A stretch of 5,279 nucleotides of DNA from Bacillota bacterium (GTDB taxonomy: Bacteria > Bacillota > Clostridia > Tissierellales > Peptoniphilaceae): positions 1-5,279 of the forward strand of contig JAEXBH010000083.1 of the NCBI GenBank assembly GCA_023394215.1. Reading direction: 5' to 3'. Both the position numbers and the translations under genes were made by a program. Positions 1-5,279 of the stretch are shown one piece after another. The notes beneath the pieces were generated by a model that saw nothing but the letters and a program-made list of their open reading frames with translations, was not told the DNA's origin and ran no database searches. Every line of letters starts with the position of its first letter. Positions within the stretch are counted from its first letter, which is position 1.

Positions 1-1180
1 TATATTATCTTTGCATAAAGATAGCGGAGATGATAATGTCGAAAGAGTAAAAAATCAGTTTAAAGAAGAATTCGGAGCTGTTACATCATTTCAGATATCC
101 AAGATGGAGCAGGAGCTTTTGCAGGAGGGCTTGAAGGTTGAGGATATTCAAAGCTTGTGTAATATTCACGCCGATGTATTTGAGGGATCTATAGAGGATA
201 TTCATTCTTTGGATCAACTTGAGGCCAAGCCGGGGCACCCTCTTTTGGTTTTCAGAAAGGAAAATCAGGGACTTATAGAAAAAATTGAAGGAGATTTAGC
301 AAAATCATTTAAAGAATATGAGAATGATTTTTCGGAAGATAACAGATTGAATCTGATAGCTTCTGTAAAGGAATTATCTAAAATTATAAGACATTATGAA
401 AGAAAGGAAATACTTTTTTTCCCATTTCTTGAGAAGAAGGGGATTACAGGACCGTCTAAAGTAATGTGGGGTAAGGATGATGAAATAAGAGATATATTTA
501 AACTTGTTTTGAACGGCAACCTTGAGAAGGAAGTTTTATTAAATGAAGTTAATCGTTTAAAAAAGGAATTGATTTCTATGGTTACAAAGGAAAATGATAT
601 ACTTTCTCCCATGCTTATGGAAAATATAGACGGATCTTCATGGCGCCTAATCGGGCAGGCATCTGCTACAATAGGTTATGCTTTTAATGGGGGAATAGAG
701 GGGGCAAGTCCTTCCGATGCCCAGGCTTGGCTTGAGGGAGAGGTTTTGGAAGGAACGGCTGAAGGTGAAATTGATGGGGAAGAAATTTCAAAAGATGGTT
801 TTATAAAATTTCCTTCAGGAAATATTAATATGAGGGATCTTACACTTATGCTAAATACTTCACCCGTTGATTTTACCTATATAGACAAGGATGATAAGGT
901 AGTTTATTTTTCGGAAGGAAAAGACCCCGTATTTGCAAGGACCAGGACTATTATAGGTAGGGATGTAAGAAATTGTCATCCTCCAAGGGCCCAGGAAGTA
1001 TTAAATCAACTTTTGGCAGATTTTAAATCCGGTTTTAAGGATGAGGAAATCAGAACCGTGAAGATGGGAACAAAAGTCTTGTTAATCAGGTATTATGCCG
1101 TTAGGGATGAAGAGGGTGCTTATGTGGGAACACTTGAAGTAACAGAGGAGATCTCAAAGTATAAAGAATACTTGAAGTAA
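1..1180 (+). CDS. DUF438 / hemerythrin-like / PAS domain protein, 5' end outside window
   Basis: The reading frame is open from base 2 with no stop or ribosome binding site in view. The TTG at 11 is therefore only an internal Leu codon, and a short N-terminal piece lies outside the window. Numbering from that Leu, residues 1-70 match DUF438 (MEQELLQEGL, LCNIHADVFEGSI). Residues about 75-225 are a hemerythrin-like helical bundle with GHPLLVF (H76), RHYERKE (H128, E133), GPSKVMWGKDDEIR and a KENDILSPM segment. Residues about 273-389 are a PAS domain of the DUF438-associated kind with NCHPPRAQEV (C322, H323) and a terminal GTLEVTEEI. The protein has no signal peptide or membrane span, so it should be cytosolic. 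The family is common in anaerobes. Iron, oxygen, NO or redox sensing or repair is suggested by the domains, but no exact role is established. The only histidines in the bundle are H76 and H128, so a carboxylate-rich metal site is more likely than a classical five-His site. The family assignment is firm and the function is not. Confidence 0.88.
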   Translation, partial: ILSLHKDSGDDNVERVKNQFKEEFGAVTSFQISKMEQELLQEGLKVEDIQSLCNIHADVFEGSIEDIHSLDQLEAKPGHPLLVFRKENQGLIEKIEGDLAKSFKEYENDFSEDNRLNLIASVKELSKIIRHYERKEILFFPFLEKKGITGPSKVMWGKDDEIRDIFKLVLNGNLEKEVLLNEVNRLKKELISMVTKENDILSPMLMENIDGSSWRLIGQASATIGYAFNGGIEGASPSDAQAWLEGEVLEGTAEGEIDGEEISKDGFIKFPSGNINMRDLTLMLNTSPVDFTYIDKDDKVVYFSEGKDPVFARTRTIIGRDVRNCHPPRAQEVLNQLLADFKSGFKDEEIRTVKMGTKVLLIRYYAVRDEEGAYVGTLEVTEEISKYKEYLK

Positions 1181-1184
1181 TAAA

Positions 1185-1287
1185 AAACAATAAACAGCCA
1201 TATTCCGGGAATTAAGTTTTATTAGGATAGGATTATAATCCTGTTTTAATGGCTTTATCCATAGGAATAGGCTGTTTTAAATTGTTT
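1185..1287. terminator. Long imperfect inverted repeat between convergent genes, likely bidirectional terminator
   Basis: Nested arms pair across the convergent gap: AAACAAT (1185-1191) with ATTGTTT (1281-1287), AAACAGCC (1192-1199) with GGCTGTTT (1270-1277), and TATTCC (1201-1206) with GGAATA (1264-1269). The interruptions are TAA at 1278-1280 and a single A at 1200. Inside the loop lies a perfect 14-bp palindrome, AGGATTATAATCCT (1229-1242). T-rich sequence follows the core stem in both directions (TTTTAAATTGTTT to the right; TTTATTGTTTTTT when read leftwards). It starts 4 bases after the DUF438 stop and ends 7 bases before the end of the EEP gene, which suits a shared terminator. The stem is longer, and its loop much larger, than in a usual terminator, so a small palindromic mobile repeat is the alternative. 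Confidence 0.6.
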
Positions 1288-1294
1288 AAAATAT

Positions 1295-2386
1295 TTAATT
1301 TAGTTCAAAGGTCATAACTACCGGTTCATGGTCGGAAAAGCTGTAGCCTGTATTTTGATTTGTATAGCTTAGGCATTTTATATTATCTGATATTATAAAG
1401 ACGTCAAGGGTTACTGTATAGCTTTTGCCTTCTGTAAACGGTATATCTGCATTTCTGGCGCTATTCCAAAGCTTTTCTCTTTCTTCCTTGGATAATTTAT
1501 CGAGGCAGAAAGAAAAATGTTCAGGTAGGGATGCTCTTGGGAAAGGATATGCCCAGGATTGTCTTAGGGATTTATCATTTTCATCGGCCTTCAGGTCGTG
1601 GTTGAAGTCGCCCCCGCATAATACATAATTTCCCACTTCATATTCTTTTTTCATATCGGCTGCAAGCATACCTATTTGTCCCTGTCTTATTTCATCGCTG
1701 TTTCCGTAAGCTGAAAGGTGGATATTGAATATAACCAGTTCCTTGCCGTTTTCAACCTTAAGCCTGGATACAGAGTAGCAACGGTCAAGATCCATTACAC
1801 GAGTCCAGCTGTTTGATATAGGAAGACTCCTTCTAATGGAGCTTGATATAGGAAATTGTGAAAACGTTGCAAGCCCCGCCTTGTTCTTGCCGTGAGGCTG
1901 ACTTAGGGGGTATAAAAGGAAGGGAGAATCGTAGTTTACGGCAAAGGTAGATGAATAATTTGTAAATATTTTTTTTAATATTTCATATTGATCTACATGA
2001 TAGCTTCTGGTGCCGTCAAGATCTATTTCCTGTAAAAGAGCAAAATCCGGCTTAAGGGAAAGGCTGAGAGCACCGGCCTTTTCAACTGTGTTTATGACAC
2101 TCTCCTTAGAATCTCCCAAGGAAGAAATTCCTCCGTCCATAAAGAAGCTGTAGGTTGGAAGATAGGCTCCAAATCCTATGTTATATGTGAGAGCCTTATA
2201 GCTTGTGCCGGTTTTTAAAACCGAATTTGAAGTTTGCTTAACGGCCTGTTCAACAACCAAAGGTTGATTATCCGGAATTCGTTTATATGATAAAAACACA
2301 TAAGAAACATATCCGGCTATAATTAAGCCCATACTTAAAAATAAGGCTAAAATAAAAATGATAATTTTTTTCAAAGCTTTTTTCAT
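1295..2386 (-). CDS. Membrane-anchored endonuclease/exonuclease/phosphatase (EEP) family protein
   Basis: The 363-residue protein starts at ATG (2384-2386 on the minus strand), preceded 6 nt upstream by AGGAG (2393-2397). A lysine-rich N terminus (MKKALKK) and a hydrophobic stretch at about residues 8-33 form a signal anchor with no clear cleavage site or lipobox, so the catalytic domain probably faces outward. The EEP fold follows from residue 65. It shows LTYNIGFGAY (N69), DFALLQEIDLD (metal-binding E120), VIFNIHLSAYG (N221, H223), LCGGDFNHD (D260, N262), TLDVFIIS (D328) and the terminal SDHEPV (D352, catalytic H353). All the hallmark active-site residues of this Mg-dependent phosphoesterase superfamily are present. 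Substrates in the superfamily include nucleic acids, sphingomyelin, phosphoinositides and other phosphate esters. The sequence does not decide between them, and I would not call it a DNase. The gene is divergent from glpP and convergent with the DUF438 gene. Confidence 0.88.
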   Translation of the reverse strand: MKKALKKIIIFILALFLSMGLIIAGYVSYVFLSYKRIPDNQPLVVEQAVKQTSNSVLKTGTSYKALTYNIGFGAYLPTYSFFMDGGISSLGDSKESVINTVEKAGALSLSLKPDFALLQEIDLDGTRSYHVDQYEILKKIFTNYSSTFAVNYDSPFLLYPLSQPHGKNKAGLATFSQFPISSSIRRSLPISNSWTRVMDLDRCYSVSRLKVENGKELVIFNIHLSAYGNSDEIRQGQIGMLAADMKKEYEVGNYVLCGGDFNHDLKADENDKSLRQSWAYPFPRASLPEHFSFCLDKLSKEEREKLWNSARNADIPFTEGKSYTVTLDVFIISDNIKCLSYTNQNTGYSFSDHEPVVMTFELN

Positions 2387-2415
2387 ATTGTACTCCTTTT
2401 ATCTTCATGAAATTT

Positions 2416-2443
2416 ATAATAACATATTTTTGACAATAGTAAA
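2416..2443 (-). promoter_or_regulatory. Candidate extended -10 promoter for the EEP gene
   Basis: On the minus strand, TTTACT (2443-2438, 4 of 6 to the -35 consensus) is followed after 16 nt by TATTAT (2421-2416, 5 of 6 to the -10 consensus). A TG sits one base upstream of the -10, which makes it an extended -10 element. Transcription would begin near 2409, giving a short leader of about 22 nt that holds the AGGAG site. The stretch is very AT-rich, so chance matches are expected. Confidence 0.4.
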
Positions 2444-2457
2444 AGAAAATGTTTTCA
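2444..2457 (-). promoter_or_regulatory. Candidate cre site (CcpA catabolite control)
   Basis: Read on the minus strand the site is TGAAAACATTTTCT. It matches the degenerate cre consensus TGWAARCGYTWNCW at 13 of 14 positions, the exception being A for the central G. It abuts the candidate -35 of the EEP gene and lies upstream of the glpP promoter. Catabolite control of glycerol genes through CcpA and cre is well known in Bacillus. Here only the sequence match supports it, and AT-rich dyads of this kind occur by chance. Confidence 0.35.
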
Positions 2458-2486
2458 AAAAAATGGGCTGTAAAAATATTTTTTAT

Positions 2487-2513
2487 TTGTTACTATATAT
2501 TTGTAAGTAGCAA
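2487..2513. promoter_or_regulatory. Imperfect dyad over the glpP -35 region, possible operator
   Basis: TTGTTACT (2487-2494) and AGTAGCAA (2506-2513) form an inverted repeat with 7 of 8 matches around an 11-bp centre. The right arm begins at the last base of the proposed glpP -35 hexamer, so a bound protein would block the promoter. The regulator is unknown. Confidence 0.25.
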
Positions 2514-2528
2514 CTTTTGATATATACT
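2501..2528 (+). promoter_or_regulatory. Candidate sigma-A promoter of glpP
   Basis: TTGTAA (2501-2506, 4 of 6) and TATACT (2523-2528, 5 of 6) are separated by 16 bp. Transcription would start near 2535, leaving a leader of about 45 nt before glpP. Confidence 0.45.
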
Positions 2529-2532
2529 TTAT

Positions 2533-2571
2533 CTATAAGTTTTGTTTAAAGGGTAAGATTTATCCTTATAG
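2533..2571 (+). promoter_or_regulatory. Hairpin structures at the glpP ribosome binding site
   Basis: Two overlapping stems can form in the glpP leader. The first is AAGGGTAA (2549-2556) with TTATCCTT (2560-2567), 8 bp including one G-U pair, around a 3-nt loop. The second is CTATAAG (2533-2539) with CTTATAG (2565-2571), a perfect 7-bp match. They share 2565-2567, and the second reaches the first G of the GGAGG site (2571-2575). They could therefore act as alternative folds that affect translation of glpP. This rests on base pairing seen by eye only. Confidence 0.3.
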
Positions 2572-2579
2572 GAGGGGTT

Positions 2580-3158
2580 ATGCTTAGCAAGGGAAAATTT
2601 AAAGATGTGATAGAAAAAAACTCTGAAATATTTGCTGTGGTGGATGAAAAATCTTTTGCCTATGCTCTTGAAAGTAACATAAAGATTATTTTTATATTGA
2701 GTGCTTCAATTATAAATTTGCAAGCTAAGGTTGATAAACTCTTGAAAAGGGATAAAACGGTTTTTGTCCATGTGGATATGGTTTCAGGTTTAGACAGTTC
2801 TCCGGCAGCGATTGACTATATTGCTACAGTATTTAAGGGTGATATAGGGGTTATCACAACCAGGCACAGTCTTGTAAAAAGAGCCAATCAAAAAAATTTG
2901 CGGGTTGTGTATAGGGCTTTTATGGTGGATTCTACATCTAAGAGGAGCTTAATTACAAATTTAGATTCAAATGTTGTCCCTGATGCCATAGAAATAATGC
3001 CGGCCTCATCTATAAAAACTATAAAGGAGATAAAGGATTTGTACCCAAGACTTACAATAATAGCCGGGGGACTTATTACAGAGAAAAAAGAAGTTAAAGC
3101 TGTTTTAAGAGCGGGGGCGAGTGCTATTTCTACAAGTTCCGTAAATATTTTTGATTAG
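2580..3158 (+). CDS. glpP: Glycerol-3-phosphate-responsive antiterminator GlpP
   Basis: The product has 192 residues, the usual size for GlpP. The ATG follows a strong GGAGGGG (2571-2577) by 2 nt. GlpP is a cytosolic TIM-barrel-like RNA-binding regulator. With glycerol-3-phosphate bound, it prevents termination in the leaders of glycerol genes such as glpFK and glpD in Bacillus. Family landmarks are FVHVDMVSGL (62-71), IGVITTRHSLVKRA (89-102), YRAFMVDS (111-118), VPDAIEIMP (133-141), TIIAGGLIT (159-167, probable phosphate-binding turn) and RAGASAISTSS (177-187). The segment after IEIMP reads ASS where relatives usually have a glycine directly after the proline. Length and reading frame are intact. 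The lipase and glpK genes follow on the same strand after a 227-bp gap that has its own promoter and leader, and this leader is the likely target of GlpP. Confidence 0.9.
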   Translation: MLSKGKFKDVIEKNSEIFAVVDEKSFAYALESNIKIIFILSASIINLQAKVDKLLKRDKTVFVHVDMVSGLDSSPAAIDYIATVFKGDIGVITTRHSLVKRANQKNLRVVYRAFMVDSTSKRSLITNLDSNVVPDAIEIMPASSIKTIKEIKDLYPRLTIIAGGLITEKKEVKAVLRAGASAISTSSVNIFD

Positions 3159-3212
3159 AGTTTTGTTAATTTAGGATTTTTGGTGCTTGTGTTTAGCGGT
3201 AGATTTTTTTGT

Positions 3213-3250
3213 GAAACGGGTAGTTGTGACTTGGAATTGACTACCTTTTC
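3213..3250 (+). terminator. Hairpin after glpP, weak terminator or promoter-overlapping dyad
   Basis: GGTAGT (3219-3224) pairs with ACTACC (3240-3245). G-U pairs extend it inward (3225-3226 with 3238-3239) and outward (G3218 with T3246), and GAAA (3213-3216) pairs with TTTC (3247-3250), with C3217 bulged. The stem is good, but only four T residues follow the core, so termination of glpP here would be inefficient. Its 3' arm overlaps the -35 of the next promoter, so it may instead be an operator. Confidence 0.35.
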
Positions 3251-3265
3251 AAAATGATATATAAT
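3237..3265 (+). promoter_or_regulatory. Strong sigma-A promoter for the lipase-glpK genes
   Basis: TTGACT (3237-3242, 5 of 6) and a perfect TATAAT (3260-3265) are separated by exactly 17 bp. This is the best promoter match in the window. Transcription would begin near 3272, giving a leader of about 115 nt before the hydrolase gene. Confidence 0.7.
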
Positions 3266-3302
3266 ATTCGTACAGTTTAATATTTGTGTTTGGAGGAAGA
3301 GT

Positions 3303-3350
3303 ATGCAGAGAAATCCTAAGAGTTTTATTTGCGTGCTTTTTATTTTTTAA
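3303..3350 (+). CDS. Possible 15-codon leader peptide upstream of the lipase gene
   Basis: ATG at 3303 is preceded by GGAGGA (3292-3297) with 5 nt spacing, as good a translation start as the full-size genes have. The ORF reads MQRNPKSFICVLFIF and ends with TAA at 3348-3350. It lies wholly in the leader between the strong promoter and the hydrolase gene and overlaps the terminator-like U-tract. Translation could therefore affect attenuation. A decayed gene start or a chance ORF is equally possible. No known peptide is recognised. Confidence 0.3.
   Translation: MQRNPKSFICVLFIF
3305..3348 (+). terminator. Candidate leader attenuator (GlpP target?)
   Basis: GCA (3305-3307) pairs with TGC (3334-3336), and AAAT (3311-3314) pairs with ATTT (3327-3330), across a 3x3 internal loop. 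The stem is followed at once by a U-rich tract (TTTTTATTTTTT, 3337-3348). The U-tract is convincing and the stem is weak. Its position between the promoter and an operon ending in glpK, just after glpP, is where a GlpP-controlled terminator is expected from the Bacillus model. The RNA element that GlpP binds cannot be identified by eye. Confidence 0.35.
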
Positions 3351-3385
3351 ATTATAATTTATAGATTTCAATATGGGAGGGCAAA

Positions 3386-4249
3386 ATGAGGAAGACTAAT
3401 TACAGGGTAAAAAGTTCATCCGGAGAGTTTGTGGATGTAAATTGTTATGAAGCTGAAAATCCTAAAGGACTTGTGCAAATATTGCACGGTATGCAGGAAC
3501 ACAAAGAAAGATATGATGACTTTGCAAGATTTTTGGTGGATAGGGGATATTGTGTTTTGACACATGATCATTTGGGGCATGGAAAGAGTATAAGTCAAAG
3601 TCATCCCTTGGGGGATATGATATCCTTTGATTTTGTTGTAAAAGACATTGATTTAGTCAGGAAATCATTTGATTCACAACTTCCATATATTTGTTTCGGT
3701 CATAGCATGGGGTCGTTTTTGGCAAGGATTTATTCATCGCTTTATTCCGTAGATAAGCTTGTCGCCTGTGGTAGCGGACAAAATCCTAATTTTTTGATAG
3801 GCTTGATGGGATTTTTGTTATCCTTTAATAAGTCAAGGCATCCTTTGCCTGGATTCCAGAAGTTACTTATGTCAAATTTGGGCAAGAAATTTGCCAATCC
3901 TGCAGACTGGTTGTCTTTGAATAAAGAAAATCAGAGAAAATATATGGAGGACAGTTTATGTGGGCAACCTTTTACTAAAGAGGGCTATAGGGTACTTTTG
4001 GATATCATGAAGAACTTGAACAATGAAACCACATACAGCAACTGTACGGCAAAGGACATACTTTTAATTTCAGGTAAACAAGATCCTGTAGGAAACTTTG
4101 GAAAGGGTATAGAGTATGCAGAAAAAAAATACAGGGATTGCGGTAAATCCGTAGCAAGTATACTATATGACAATATGACACATGAAATATTAAATGAAAC
4201 GGACAATTTGAAGGTTTATGAAGATGTGTTAAATTTTCTTGAGAAATAG
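3386..4249 (+). CDS. Alpha/beta hydrolase, monoacylglycerol lipase / lysophospholipase type
   Basis: The 287-residue cytosolic protein has no signal peptide. The ATG follows GGGAGG (3375-3380) by 5 nt. It belongs to the Hydrolase_4 (serine aminopeptidase S33 / PldB-like) group. Motifs in order are HGMQEHKERY (34-43, oxyanion-hole HG), LTHDHLGHGKS (58-68), FGHSMGSF (104-111, nucleophile S107), a helical lid region at about 130-215, ISGKQDPVG (228-236, acid D233) and MTHEILNE (264-271, catalytic H266). The Ser-Asp-His triad is complete. The HG..EH..RY and DHLGHGKS signatures are those of monoglyceride lipases and lysophospholipases, so an acyl ester of glycerol is the likely substrate. Other esters cannot be excluded. 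The gene ends 18 nt before glpK and is almost certainly co-transcribed with it, which supports a role in supplying glycerol. Confidence 0.85.
   Translation: MRKTNYRVKSSSGEFVDVNCYEAENPKGLVQILHGMQEHKERYDDFARFLVDRGYCVLTHDHLGHGKSISQSHPLGDMISFDFVVKDIDLVRKSFDSQLPYICFGHSMGSFLARIYSSLYSVDKLVACGSGQNPNFLIGLMGFLLSFNKSRHPLPGFQKLLMSNLGKKFANPADWLSLNKENQRKYMEDSLCGQPFTKEGYRVLLDIMKNLNNETTYSNCTAKDILLISGKQDPVGNFGKGIEYAEKKYRDCGKSVASILYDNMTHEILNETDNLKVYEDVLNFLEK

Positions 4250-5279
<1,030 letters not shown>

Noticed and set aside
11..13. TTG as the start codon of the DUF438 gene
   Set aside because: The frame stays open to base 2, no ribosome binding site precedes the TTG, and relatives have a longer N terminus that matches the upstream LSLHK context. 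It is an internal codon of a gene cut by the window edge.
414..420. Run of seven T residues in the DUF438 gene as a phase-variable tract
   Set aside because: It is short for slippage control and falls in conserved codons (ILFFPF) of an intact frame in AT-rich DNA.
394..612. Minus-strand ORF inside the DUF438 gene
   Set aside because: It is a shadow of a firmly identified gene, with low-complexity composition and no ribosome binding site support.
1425..1628. Plus-strand ORF inside the EEP gene
   Set aside because: It lies opposite a conserved catalytic domain and shows no family likeness.
1859..1872. cre-like sequence TGAAAACGTTGCAA inside the EEP gene
   Set aside because: It has the central CG but mismatches in the right half, and it lies deep in a coding region far from either promoter.
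2430..2435. Perfect TTGACA on the plus strand upstream of glpP
   Set aside because: No acceptable -10 hexamer lies 16-18 bp downstream, so it is probably a chance match.
3186..3210. GCT/AGC mini-stem followed by seven T residues after glpP, as a terminator
   Set aside because: The stem is only three or four pairs and is separated from the T run. It is too weak to call.

Overview
The window is AT-rich bacterial DNA with purine-rich GGAGG-type ribosome binding sites, frequent AGA/AGG arginine codons and sigma-A-like promoters. Together with a GlpP antiterminator, which is a Gram-positive trait, and a DUF438-hemerythrin-PAS protein common in anaerobes, this points to a low-GC anaerobic member of the Bacillota (Clostridia or Tissierellia type). 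Genus cannot be assigned from the sequence alone.

Layout. (1) From the left edge to 1180, a plus-strand gene, cut off at its 5' end by the window, encodes a DUF438 / hemerythrin-like / PAS protein. (2) From 1181 to 1294, a convergent intergenic region is almost filled by a long imperfect inverted repeat (1185-1287) that probably terminates transcription from both sides. (3) From 1295 to 2386 on the minus strand is a membrane-anchored endonuclease/exonuclease/phosphatase (EEP) superfamily enzyme. (4) From 2387 to 2579 is a divergent control region with a promoter for each side, a CcpA cre-like dyad, a second dyad over the glpP -35, and a hairpin next to the glpP ribosome binding site. (5) From 2580 to 3158 is glpP, the glycerol-3-phosphate-responsive antiterminator. 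(6) From 3159 to 3385 is a second control region with a near-consensus promoter and a leader of about 115 nt carrying a 15-codon ORF and a terminator-like U-tract. (7) From 3386 to 4249 is an alpha/beta hydrolase of the monoglyceride lipase / lysophospholipase type. (8) From 4268 to the right edge is glpK, glycerol kinase, cut off after about 337 codons.

How the parts fit. GlpP, an acylglycerol-type lipase and glycerol kinase form one coherent module. The lipase could release glycerol from monoacylglycerol or lysolipid, GlpK would trap it as glycerol-3-phosphate, and glycerol-3-phosphate-bound GlpP would let RNA polymerase read through the leader in front of the lipase-glpK genes. The placement of the lipase, the leader architecture and the absence of the regulatory phospho-histidine in GlpK are the most notable points. 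No mobile element, CRISPR array, tRNA or rRNA was recognised.
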